A stretch of DNA of 64,000 bases from positions 1 through 64,000 of the forward strand of contig SFHC01000010.1 of assembly GCA_004555725.1 (NCBI GenBank). The letters run 5' to 3'. Within the stretch, counting starts at the first letter, position 1. Every line of letters begins with the position of its first letter. Made by a program: the position numbers and the translations under genes. Below the pieces are notes generated by a model, which worked only from the letters and a program-made list of their open reading frames with translations, was not told the origin of the DNA and searched no databases. The DNA is from [Eubacterium] saphenum (GTDB lineage: Bacteria; Bacillota; Clostridia; Peptostreptococcales; Anaerovoracaceae). This document shows positions 1-8,098 of this stretch, one piece after another.

Positions 1-1
1 A

Positions 2-274
2 TCGGATATGGTCGATTGCCAGAACAGCCGGCTGACCAGAAAACAGTGGTGCGAACTGCATGGGATTAACATCAATACGTTTAGTTATCGCTGTACTCGT
101 GTGCGGCATGCCGCGAAGGCATATGAACAGCATAATGACGAGGAACAGTCAAGATTTGTCATGGTTGCGCCTTCGTTGCAGCAGGAAACAGAAATGCAGG
201 AAGCAACTGGGGAGCCCGTCACTGAATCTTGCATTTTGCGAATGTTTGGGTTTCAGATGAAAAGGTATGCATAA
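2..274 (+). pseudogene. IS66-family accessory protein (TnpA-like) remnant, cut by window edge
   Basis: The reading frame is open to the left edge and ends at 274. It contains the LTRKQWCELHGIN segment followed by NTFSYR and a basic stretch. This resembles the small helix-turn-helix protein encoded by the first ORF of IS66-type elements (pattern: T-x-x-QWCEEHGI, then TFY-W-x-x-x-LR). No TnpB or DDE transposase follows, because the next gene is a metabolic dehydrogenase at 340. It is therefore either the end of an element lying mostly to the left or an orphan remnant. The true start is not visible. The IS66 assignment rests on this short motif only. Confidence 0.5.
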
Positions 275-339
275 CGGGTGTATAATGCTGTCGTATCGTT
301 TAAGTAAGGGGAGCTTGCAGGGATTGGAGGATTTTTGAA

Positions 340-1263
340 ATGCTGAAGTATATGATTATCGGTGCCGGAGGGACTGGCGGAGCGCTGGGCGCGTATCTGG
401 CCAGGAGCGGCAAGGATGTTACGTTTATTGCCCGGGGAGCGCATCTGAAGGCGATGAGGGAGAAGGGCCTGCGTGTAGTCAGGATGCGGGATGAGTTTAC
501 CATTCAGCCGGTAAAGGCATGTGATATGGAACATTGCGATGTTACACCGGATGTTGTTTTTGTATGCGTGAAGGGATATTCAGTTGACGGGGTGATTCCG
601 TTTATCCGCAGAATTGCAGGACCGGACACGGTTGTGATTCCGATCCTCAATGTCTATGGTACCGGAGGCAGAATGCAGAAGGAGCTGCCGGGGGTCCTGG
701 TTACGGACGGATGCATGTACATTGCGTCACAGAGAAAGGAACCGGGCGTCATCCTGATGAGCGGAGATATCTTGCGCGTGGTTTTTGGCGTACGGGAGAA
801 AAAAGATTTCCGTCCGGTTTTAAAGGAGATTGAGCAGGATCTTAAGGAGAGTGAAATCAGGGGAATTCTAAGTGATGATATCCGCAGGGATGCGCTGCAG
901 AAATTTGCCTATGTTTCACCGCAGGGGGCATGCGGGCTGTATTATGACATTCCGGCGGGACCGATGCAGAAGCCGGGAGAATACCGTGACACGTTTGCGG
1001 AGCTGGTGCATGAAATTGAGCTTCTGGCGCAGGCGCAGGGCATTCCGTTCATTGGGGATATTGTGAAGAGCAATCTGGACATTCTGGACCATGTGGCGCC
1101 GGATATGACGACATCCATGCAGAAGGACATTGCCGCGGGACGTGAATCGGAAATCAACGGCCTGATCGCTGAGGTGCTGCGCATGGCGGATGAATATCAT
1201 GTGGAGCTTCCGATGTATAAGAAAATCGCGGAGGAATTAAGGCAAAGAGGAGTTTTATCATAG
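340..1263 (+). CDS. Ketopantoate reductase family protein (PanE/ApbA-like)
   Basis: This is a 307-residue NADPH-dependent oxidoreductase of the 2-dehydropantoate 2-reductase family, which reduces ketopantoate to pantoate in coenzyme A synthesis. The N-terminal Rossmann motif GAGGTGG lies at residues 8-14. The C-terminal all-alpha domain includes the conserved RDALQKFAYVSPQG region, whose lysine is the expected catalytic residue. GGAGG lies upstream of ATG 340, and a hairpin terminator follows at 1313. It is monocistronic and not next to panB or panC. Many members of this family act on other 2-oxo acids, so the exact substrate is uncertain. Confidence 0.8.
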   Translation: MLKYMIIGAGGTGGALGAYLARSGKDVTFIARGAHLKAMREKGLRVVRMRDEFTIQPVKACDMEHCDVTPDVVFVCVKGYSVDGVIPFIRRIAGPDTVVIPILNVYGTGGRMQKELPGVLVTDGCMYIASQRKEPGVILMSGDILRVVFGVREKKDFRPVLKEIEQDLKESEIRGILSDDIRRDALQKFAYVSPQGACGLYYDIPAGPMQKPGEYRDTFAELVHEIELLAQAQGIPFIGDIVKSNLDILDHVAPDMTTSMQKDIAAGRESEINGLIAEVLRMADEYHVELPMYKKIAEELRQRGVLS

Positions 1264-1312
1264 TGAAGAATAATACTCGATTATAACGAATACATCATGC
1301 ATTCCTGAATGT

Positions 1313-1361
1313 AAAACCCCGGAAATTCTGTACAGACTGGTTCAGAATCTCCGGGGTTTTG
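1313..1361. terminator. Bidirectional terminator between panE-like gene and serA
   Basis: AAAACCCCGGA pairs with TCCGGGGTTTT, and ATTCTG/CAGAAT extends the stem inward. The stem is flanked by A and T runs on both sides, so it can serve both convergent genes. Confidence 0.85.
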
Positions 1362-1429
1362 TGCAATATCAGATCGTGCAGATCTAAAGGTTTTTATCGA
1401 ATGGGCCGTACCCGCGGTCTGTGGGTTCT

Positions 1430-2575
1430 TTAGTCCGAGATCACGCGGCAGCGGATGCATCCCGGAATCTTCGGGATGGAATCGAAGGCGGATTTTGTGG
1501 AGACAAGGACGTATCCGTAGTCGCCTTTTGCACCGCCGGCGACGGCATCGATTTCAATATTGGTCAGTGCGCGGATGACCGTGTCAACTGGTGATTTCAG
1601 TCCTTTCGTCATGACGGCGATGCGGATATCTCCGTTCATCGGTCCGAGATCGGCATCTGGGAAGTTCACTGCGTGAATGGCGTTGCCGTTTTCGATGAAG
1701 TCCATAAGTTCATCTGCAGCCATCAGCGCGCAGTTGTCTTCGGCTTCCTTAGTGGATGCGCCCAGGTGCGGAGTTGTGATGACGCCTTCGTGGCCGAGTG
1801 TTTTCTCCGTTGCGAAGTCGGTGACGTAGCGGGAGAGTTTCTTCTCGTTCAGGGCGTCGCAGACGGCGTCTTCATCACAGACGAACGCACGGGAGTAGTT
1901 CATGAGAACGGCGCCGGTCTTCATAGACGCGATCTCTTCCGCGCCTACGAGATTTCTGGTGGCGTCGTTTCCCGGAACGTGAATGGTTACATAGTCAGCC
2001 TGGCGCATCAGAGTTTTAATGTCCGGCGCGAGTTTAATGGTCGGGTCCAGGTGGAGTGCTGTCCGAGGAGACAGGTACGCATCATAGCCGACGACGTGCA
2101 TGCCGAGCGCGGTTACCGCGTTTGCGATCCTGGATCCGACAGCGCCAAGGCCGATGACGCCGAGTGTTTTTCCGGCAATTTCACTGCCCTTGAATTTACT
2201 CTTGCCCTTTTCAACCTTTGCCGCCATATCTGGATCGTCCTGAAGATCCAGCGTCCAGCGGATGGCGGATGGAATCTTACGCGCGGCCATCAGAATCCCT
2301 GCGAGCACAAGCTCCTTGACCGAGTTGGAATTTCCGCCCGGTGTGTTGAACACGCAAATGCCCTCGTCGGCGCAGCGGTCCAGCGGGATATTGTTCACGC
2401 CTGTGCCGGCTCTTGCGATCGCGAGCAGATTGTCGCCGAACTCTTCATCGTGAATGTGCTGACTTCGGAGGATCAGTCCGGATGCCTCGGACAGGCTGTC
2501 GGTAAACTCATACTTGTCCGTGAAATGCTTCAGTCCGGCTGGAGCAATCTTATTCATCTTTGCGATTTTATACAT
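1430..2575 (-). CDS. serA: D-3-phosphoglycerate dehydrogenase
   Basis: Catalyses the first step of serine synthesis, oxidising 3-phosphoglycerate with NAD. The protein has 381 residues. The 2-hydroxyacid dehydrogenase fold is marked by the NAD-binding GVIGLGAVGSRIANA segment, HVPGNDATRNL, and the catalytic-histidine segment TTPHLGASTKEAE. About 80 residues follow, forming a short ACT-like C-terminal region typical of compact bacterial SerA. I start at the ATG giving MYKIAKMNK, because GGAGG precedes it by 8 nt. A TTG 15 nt further upstream lies within that ribosome binding site and is unlikely. It is transcribed divergently from serC, the next pathway enzyme. Confidence 0.93.
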   Translation of the reverse strand: MYKIAKMNKIAPAGLKHFTDKYEFTDSLSEASGLILRSQHIHDEEFGDNLLAIARAGTGVNNIPLDRCADEGICVFNTPGGNSNSVKELVLAGILMAARKIPSAIRWTLDLQDDPDMAAKVEKGKSKFKGSEIAGKTLGVIGLGAVGSRIANAVTALGMHVVGYDAYLSPRTALHLDPTIKLAPDIKTLMRQADYVTIHVPGNDATRNLVGAEEIASMKTGAVLMNYSRAFVCDEDAVCDALNEKKLSRYVTDFATEKTLGHEGVITTPHLGASTKEAEDNCALMAADELMDFIENGNAIHAVNFPDADLGPMNGDIRIAVMTKGLKSPVDTVIRALTNIEIDAVAGGAKGDYGYVLVSTKSAFDSIPKIPGCIRCRVISD

Positions 2576-2590
2576 GGTACTGTCCTCCAA

Positions 2591-2927
2591 TCAGTCCGCA
2601 GACAAAGGGAAAACGCAAGGGAATTTCCTGTCTGTATTGTTTAATAATTAACACAAAATAGTAATAAATGACAAATAATGGTAAAACACGCACCGTTTCT
2701 GCGATAAATGCGGGCGCAGAAACACCCGGTGCCGATGTTTATAGTGTATTTATTACCTAAACACAATAAGTTAAACATAAATTGTTGTGTAGAAATAAAT
2801 ATATCATCTATTTTGTTTACATTCAAGAATAAAGATGCTATAATCATGTGCGTTAAAACAAAAACTATTGAAGATCTAAATGATGCGAGAATGCTGCATT
2901 GTTTATGACGAATTTAGGAGGAGGCAG
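2591..2927. promoter_or_regulatory. Divergent serA/serC control region with bulged inverted repeat
   Basis: This 337-bp AT-rich gap has no gene. It holds an inverted repeat at 2690-2732: GCACCG and GTTTCTGCG on the left, and CGCAGAAAC and CGGTGC on the right, separated by 11 nt with a 3-nt bulge. It sits roughly midway between the two start codons. On the minus strand TTGTCA (2675-2670) precedes TTAATT by 17 bp, a weak candidate serA promoter. No T-box or known riboswitch was recognised. Confidence 0.5.
2816..2844 (+). promoter_or_regulatory. serC promoter (-35 TTTACA, -10 TATAAT)
   Basis: TTTACA (2816-2821) and TATAAT (2839-2844) are separated by 17 bp, giving a near-consensus vegetative promoter about 80 bp before the serC start. 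Confidence 0.8.
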
Positions 2928-4019
2928 ATGACTGCTTACAACAGAGTTTACAATTTCTCAGCGGGTCCGTCTATGCTGCCGCTCGAAGTGCTTCAGCAGG
3001 CTGCATTAGACATGTTCAATTATCATGGAACGGGAGAATCCGTAATGGAGATGAGTCATCGATCTCCGGAGTTTGACGCGATCATTAAAGAAGCGGAGAA
3101 GGATCTGCGGGATCTCCTGCATATTCCGGATAATTACAAGGTGCTGTTTCTGCAGGGCGGAGGAACACTGCAGTTCTCTATGGTTCCTTTGAATTTCCTG
3201 AGGAAAACCAAGAAGGCAGATTACATTATCACCGGAAACTGGGCCAAGAAGGCATATCAGGAGGCCTGCAAGTTTGGCGACATCCGCGTTGCGGCAACTT
3301 CTGAGCCGGAAACATTTACCTATATTCCAAAACTGAAAAAGGAAGACTTCCGTGAGGATGCGGATTACGTATATATATGCTATAATAATACTATCTATGG
3401 ATCGCACTATTCGTACGTTCCGGATACAGGCGACATTCCGCTGATTGCGGACATGTCCAGCTCTTTCTTAAGCGAGGAAGTCGATGTCAGCAGGTTCGGG
3501 ATGATCTATGCGGGCGCACAGAAAAATGTAGCTCCTGCAGGTGTCACGATCGCCATTATCCGCGACGATCTGATCGGATATGCGGCGGATGATGTGCCGG
3601 TATACCTGAATTATGAGACACACGCGAAGAAAGATTCGCTGTATAATACACCGCCGTGCTATAACATCTATATTGCCGGACTGGTGTTTAAACATCTGAA
3701 AGCGATGGGCGGTCTTTCCGCCATGCATGAAGCCAATGTCCGGAAAGCCGGGAAGCTGTACGCGTATCTGGATTCTACGGATTTCTATAAGGCGCCGGTT
3801 GCTCCGGAAGACCGCTCGCTCATGAACGTCGTGTTTGTAACGGGCAGCAAGGAACTGGATGCGGAGTTTGTTGCGGGAGCCAAGGAAGAAGGCATGATCA
3901 ACCTGAAGGGCCATCGCAGCATCGGAGGAATCCGCGCGAGCATCTATAACGCAATGCCTGAGGAGGGTGTTGACAAGCTGATTGCCTATATGAAGAAATT
4001 CGAGAAGCAGCACAGTTAA
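2928..4019 (+). CDS. serC: Phosphoserine aminotransferase
   Basis: A PLP-dependent class V aminotransferase converting 3-phosphohydroxypyruvate and glutamate to phosphoserine, the step after SerA. At 363 residues it is close to the usual family length. Visible marks are the N-terminal NFSAGPSMLP, the phosphate/PLP loop GGGTLQFSMVPLNFL, and YAGAQKNVAPAG, whose lysine should form the Schiff base. The start at 2928 gives MTAYNRVYNF behind AGGAGG. An upstream in-frame ATG at 2880 lacks a ribosome binding site. A hairpin terminator follows at 4039, so the gene looks monocistronic. Confidence 0.95.
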   Translation: MTAYNRVYNFSAGPSMLPLEVLQQAALDMFNYHGTGESVMEMSHRSPEFDAIIKEAEKDLRDLLHIPDNYKVLFLQGGGTLQFSMVPLNFLRKTKKADYIITGNWAKKAYQEACKFGDIRVAATSEPETFTYIPKLKKEDFREDADYVYICYNNTIYGSHYSYVPDTGDIPLIADMSSSFLSEEVDVSRFGMIYAGAQKNVAPAGVTIAIIRDDLIGYAADDVPVYLNYETHAKKDSLYNTPPCYNIYIAGLVFKHLKAMGGLSAMHEANVRKAGKLYAYLDSTDFYKAPVAPEDRSLMNVVFVTGSKELDAEFVAGAKEEGMINLKGHRSIGGIRASIYNAMPEEGVDKLIAYMKKFEKQHS

Positions 4020-4038
4020 GGGCTGAATGACGTACGAT

Positions 4039-4071
4039 AAGGGCTGGATCTGTTCCAGTCCTTTTATTTTG
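4039..4071 (+). terminator. serC terminator
   Basis: AAGGGCTGG pairs with CCAGTCCTT (one G-T wobble) and runs straight into TTTTATTTT. Confidence 0.85.
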
Positions 4072-4103
4072 GCAGAAAGAATTGCAGGAGCAGAGGTTGC
4101 TGA

Positions 4104-5588
4104 ATGAAGCACGTGAGAGAAAACCGGATCAGAGTTCTGGAGCGAGTGGCCGCAGTCATGATGATAGTTATTCTTATGACAGGACTGTTTCCGGCATACG
4201 GAGATGTTTTTGGAGCGGACAGGACGAGACAAATGGAGAATCTGAAGCATAATCCGTCTGCGCAGATTGCATGCAGCACGGCAGGAATGAAAGAGGCCAG
4301 CGCAGATGTTCAGGATACACATATTATGCAGGTGGCGCAGAAGACGAACGGGAGTGATCCGCTGAATCTGACGGCGTCCAGTGCGATTGTGTACTGCGAG
4401 AATACCGGGCAGACGATTTATGAGAAGAATGTGGGCCAAAAGGAATATCCATACAGTATTACCAAGTTGATGACGGCGCTTCTGGTCGTCCAGAAATGTC
4501 CGCTGGATAAGAAAGTAACGGTTTCGAAGGATGCTGCCTCGCAGGGAGATACCACGATTCACCTGAAAAAAGGTGAAGTGGTTACAGTAGAGGAGCTTCT
4601 TTACGGCGCGCTGCTGAGTTCCGGAAATGATGCCGCGTATGCTCTGGGTGAGGCAGCGTGCGGAAATGGAAACATGAAAGAATTTCTGGACCAGATGAAT
4701 CAGACAGCCAGAAATATCGGATGCACGCACACGCATTTTTCAAATCCAAACGGAATTTCCAGCAAAAAGAATTACACAACGGCGTCGGATTTTCTGAAGA
4801 TTGCCCGTGTTGCATTTGCTAATGACACGGTGCGAAAGATTGCAGGAACCAAACGCTACCATATGACGGCGACCAATAAAAGCTCTGGCAGAACGTTCAT
4901 AAACAAGGCCAGTCTGGTGCGCATGGCCGGGAGTGGAATTGTTGCCGGAAAGACCGGGTACTGGACCAAGAGCGACTGCAGCATTGCCGCAGTCTATAAT
5001 AAGAACGGACTGGAACTGTGCATCGTCGTTCTGGGTGATACGGCGGTGACGCGGACGGCCGATGTGCGGAAGCTGATTCGATATGCTAAGCAGAAGGTGA
5101 AGGGGATTCGGGCGGTCAGGAAGAATAAGAAGGTCGGTCGAGTCCATGTCAACGGCGGAGCAAAAACGAGGCTGGATGTATACACGGCGGAAGACGGGTA
5201 TGCGTATCTGCCAAAGGAGGGATCGAAAAAACTGATCACCTGCAAGGCGGAAATCGGACACAGTTTGACTGCCCCGGTCAGAGCCGGTCAGCAGGTCGGC
5301 ACTTATAAAATTTACGTCAGCGGTGAACTGGTTAACAGCATTCCTCTGGTGGTATCAGAAGGAACAGAAACGGGATGGTTCCCTTCTAAACTGGGAATTT
5401 CCAATTTCGCGACCGTTGTGATTGTTGTGATTCTGCTGATCCTGGGGATCTGCGGGATTGGAATCGCGATTGCCCGGGCGAGAGCCAGAAAGAGAAGGCA
5501 AATTGCGAGAAAGAGAAAAATCGAACGGCTTGCGCGGAGAAAAATGCTGGAAGAACAGGAAAAGGATGAGCGGGGCTGGTGGTTTTAG
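4104..5588 (+). CDS. D-alanyl-D-alanine carboxypeptidase (DacF/PBP5 family), membrane anchored
   Basis: A 494-residue low-molecular-weight penicillin-binding protein that removes the terminal D-alanine from peptidoglycan stem peptides outside the cell. A hydrophobic signal segment covers about residues 14-33. The catalytic triad motifs are all present: S118-I-T-K121, S-G-N at 173-175 and K-T-G at 283-285. A beta-rich C-terminal domain follows. A transmembrane helix lies near residues 434-458 (ATVVIVVILLILGICGIG), with a highly basic cytoplasmic tail. An integral helix instead of the usual amphipathic anchor is typical of clostridial homologues. It lies 51 bp upstream of uvrC on the same strand. 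Confidence 0.92.
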   Translation: MKHVRENRIRVLERVAAVMMIVILMTGLFPAYGDVFGADRTRQMENLKHNPSAQIACSTAGMKEASADVQDTHIMQVAQKTNGSDPLNLTASSAIVYCENTGQTIYEKNVGQKEYPYSITKLMTALLVVQKCPLDKKVTVSKDAASQGDTTIHLKKGEVVTVEELLYGALLSSGNDAAYALGEAACGNGNMKEFLDQMNQTARNIGCTHTHFSNPNGISSKKNYTTASDFLKIARVAFANDTVRKIAGTKRYHMTATNKSSGRTFINKASLVRMAGSGIVAGKTGYWTKSDCSIAAVYNKNGLELCIVVLGDTAVTRTADVRKLIRYAKQKVKGIRAVRKNKKVGRVHVNGGAKTRLDVYTAEDGYAYLPKEGSKKLITCKAEIGHSLTAPVRAGQQVGTYKIYVSGELVNSIPLVVSEGTETGWFPSKLGISNFATVVIVVILLILGICGIGIAIARARARKRRQIARKRKIERLARRKMLEEQEKDERGWWF

Positions 5589-5610
5589 CCCTTGCGCGTC
5601 TGCTTTTTGT

Positions 5611-5624
5611 CGAACATATGGCCG
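5611..5624. promoter_or_regulatory. Degenerate LexA (DinR) box candidate before uvrC
   Basis: The 14 bases CGAACATATGGCCG match the Gram-positive SOS box CGAACATATGTTCG at 12 positions. The site lies 16 bp before the uvrC start. The right half-site is damaged, so binding is uncertain. Confidence 0.35.
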
Positions 5625-5639
5625 AGGTGAACGTAAGGG

Positions 5640-7550
5640 ATGTTTGATATTGCTGAAAATCTGAAAAAGCTTCCGGACTGTCCGGGTGTGTATCTGCATA
5701 AGGATAAACTAGGGCAGGTGATTTATGTCGGGAAGGCAATCTCGCTGAAAAACCGTGTGCGTCAGTATTTTCAGTCTTCATATCAGAACAGCAGCCCGAA
5801 GGTAAAGGCTCTTGTGCAGCACATCAGTGAGTTTGAGTACATCACTTGCGGCAGTGAGATGGAAGCGCTGATTCTGGAGTGCAACCTGATCAAGAAATAT
5901 ATGCCGAAATACAATGTTCTGCTGCGGGATGACAAAACATATCCATACATTGCAGTCACGGTTTCAGAGCCGTATCCGAGGGTTTTGAAGACGAGGAGGC
6001 TGCTGAAGGACGGAAACCGGTATTTTGGACCTTACAGTGACGCGGGAGCGGTGAATCAGATTGTGGAGCTTCTGCAGAGGATGTTTTCGCTGAAACGATG
6101 CAGTATGACGGAATTTCCACCTTCCCACCGGCCGTGTCTGAATTACCATATTCATGCCTGTCAGGGGATCTGCACAGGACAGGTGAATCAGGAAAAGTAT
6201 CAGGAGTCGATTCAGCAGATTATTGATTTTCTCTCAGGAAAGGACAAGCCGCTGGTGACGGAGCTGGACCGGAGGATGCGTGAGGCATCTGAAGCGATGC
6301 GTTATGAAGAGGCGGCAAAATGGAGAGATGATTTGATTGCAGTCAAGGCACTGAAGGAGACGCAGCGGGTGACGATGATCAGTGATCAGGATTTTGATAT
6401 TGTCTATGCGCTGAAAGATCAGGATCATGCGTTTGTGGTGCTGTTTCCGGTGCGCGCGGGCAAGCTGAGCGGACGCGAGACGTTTCAGATTCAGGCAGAT
6501 GAGAGCGACTCCCGAAAGAACATGGTGTCTGCGTTTATCAAGCAGTATTACAGCCAGTGGGCGAGTGTTCCGCCAGAAATTCTGGTGGAGGAAGAGCCGG
6601 ACGAAAAAGAACTGCTGGAAGAATTTTTAAGCCGCGGACGCCGGAAAGTTCAGGTTACCGTTCCGCAGAGAGGAAGCAAAAAGGCTCTGATGGATCTGAC
6701 CAGAAAAGACCTGCGGGAAATGACCAAGACGATCGAAGAGCGTGCGTCCAGCCGCCGTGAGAGGGAACGCCTGGTTTATGCTGAAATGCAGGATGTGATG
6801 AAAGAAGGCGGATTTTCCCGTGAGAAAACGCGCGAGGGAAAACCGTTCCGCGTAGAGTCTTATGATATTTCCAATACCAACGGCGTGGACTCTGTCGGCG
6901 CAATGGTTGTGTTTGAAGGTCTGGAGCCGGTAAAGAAGGATTACCGCCGGTTTAAGATCCGGACGATTGAGGGCGCGGATGATTACGGAAGTCTGCAAGA
7001 GGTGCTGTACAGAAGATTCCGGCGTGCGCAGGAAGGCAGCCGGGGATTTCAGACCATGCCGGATATGATTCTCATGGATGGAGGACAGGGGCAGGTCACT
7101 GCTGCTCTGAAGGTCATCCGCGCGCTGGGACTGAATGTTCCGGTTGTCGGGATGGCCAAGGATGACCGGCACAGAACGAGAGCAATTGTGTTTGAAGACG
7201 GGCGCGAGATCGACCTGGTTCATCACGCTGTTCTGTTTCGCTACTGCGGGACGATTCAGGAAGAAGTGCACCGGTTTGCGATTGACTATCACCACCGGCT
7301 GCACAGCAAGAATTCTTTTCGCTCGGAACTGGATGATATTCCGGGAATTGGTCCGAAGCGCAGAAATGATCTTCTCTATTATTTCAAATCCACAGAGGCG
7401 ATCAGAAAGGCATCTGAAGAGGAGCTGATGCAGGTTCCATCCGTAAACCGAAAGGCAGCGGAGAGCATTGCGGCGTATTTTGCTGCGCATCCAGCAGGAA
7501 AAAAGACATTCGGGACCGGGACGGTGGAATTTCTGGAGGAAGAGGAGTAG
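5640..7550 (+). CDS. uvrC: Excinuclease ABC subunit C
   Basis: The dual-incision nuclease of nucleotide excision repair, 636 residues. The order of domains is complete. The GIY-YIG domain opens at CPGVYLHKD and continues with QVIYVGKA. A UVR motif lies near 206-235 (EAMRYEEAAKWRDD). The RNase H-like nuclease domain has VESYDISNTNG, and later HRFAIDYHHRLHSK. The helix-hairpin-helix is DIPGIGPKRRNDLL. The start at 5640 has only a weak AAGGG-type ribosome binding site, but the protein begins at the expected family position. uvrA and uvrB are not in the window. A near-match to a LexA box lies just upstream. Confidence 0.95.
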   Translation: MFDIAENLKKLPDCPGVYLHKDKLGQVIYVGKAISLKNRVRQYFQSSYQNSSPKVKALVQHISEFEYITCGSEMEALILECNLIKKYMPKYNVLLRDDKTYPYIAVTVSEPYPRVLKTRRLLKDGNRYFGPYSDAGAVNQIVELLQRMFSLKRCSMTEFPPSHRPCLNYHIHACQGICTGQVNQEKYQESIQQIIDFLSGKDKPLVTELDRRMREASEAMRYEEAAKWRDDLIAVKALKETQRVTMISDQDFDIVYALKDQDHAFVVLFPVRAGKLSGRETFQIQADESDSRKNMVSAFIKQYYSQWASVPPEILVEEEPDEKELLEEFLSRGRRKVQVTVPQRGSKKALMDLTRKDLREMTKTIEERASSRRERERLVYAEMQDVMKEGGFSREKTREGKPFRVESYDISNTNGVDSVGAMVVFEGLEPVKKDYRRFKIRTIEGADDYGSLQEVLYRRFRRAQEGSRGFQTMPDMILMDGGQGQVTAALKVIRALGLNVPVVGMAKDDRHRTRAIVFEDGREIDLVHHAVLFRYCGTIQEEVHRFAIDYHHRLHSKNSFRSELDDIPGIGPKRRNDLLYYFKSTEAIRKASEEELMQVPSVNRKAAESIAAYFAAHPAGKKTFGTGTVEFLEEEE

Positions 7551-7628
7551 CCTTGGCCAGGTTGTTTTTGTCGCAGGGTACTATGTATCAATAATCACAA
7601 TTGTTCAGGATGAACCGTGTCCGTGCGA

Positions 7629-7657
7629 TTGCAAACCCGCCGCCCATATGATAAAAT
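7629..7657 (+). promoter_or_regulatory. Promoter of DUF1292 gene (TTGCAA-17-TAAAAT)
   Basis: TTGCAA (7629-7634) and TAAAAT (7652-7657) have a 17-bp spacer, about 50 bp before the gene. Confidence 0.65.
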
Positions 7658-7705
7658 TCTGTTGAAGAGTTAGATCAGCGTTGCGATGATCGAATGGAGG
7701 ATAAT

Positions 7706-8008
7706 ATGGCAGACGAGAGATACGAGCTGGGAAATGAAGTCGAGGATGATGATATCATTACCTTGGAATATGATGACGGCACAACCATGGAATGCGAAAT
7801 CATGGGTGTTTTCCCACTGGGCGACAGAGATTATGTTGCGCTGATTCCGCACGATGACAGCGATGATGTCTATATTTACCGCTATCAGGAATATGATGAC
7901 GGGACGTTCGAAATCGATTCCATCGAAGACGAGAAAGAATTCGACAGAGCGGCCAAAGAGTTTGACGCGATTATGGCCAGTCAGGATGAGGACGAAACGG
8001 AAGAGTAA
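7706..8008 (+). CDS. DUF1292 family protein (YrzB-like)
   Basis: A 100-residue, strongly acidic protein with the compact DUF1292 pattern: ITLEYDDGTTMECEIMGVF followed by YVALIP and VYIYRYQEYDDGTFEI. Members are small cytoplasmic proteins of unknown function, found across Firmicutes and often near yrrK or alaS. Here the neighbours are uvrC and a flavoprotein, so context adds nothing specific. The start giving MADERYE is chosen because GGAGG lies 7 nt before it. An ATG four codons upstream overlaps that ribosome binding site. Confidence 0.82.
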   Translation: MADERYELGNEVEDDDIITLEYDDGTTMECEIMGVFPLGDRDYVALIPHDDSDDVYIYRYQEYDDGTFEIDSIEDEKEFDRAAKEFDAIMASQDEDETEE

Positions 8009-8098
8009 GCGCCGTTGTAAATCATGGAATATTAGAAGAGGGCCGGCTGAGTGCGGACCCTCTTTTCTGCTGTTTATAGATATAGAAAGAGGTGCAGA

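Noticed and set aside
1673..2644. 323-residue ORF antisense to serA
   Set aside because: Shadow frame of serA, with no ribosome binding site or family resemblance.
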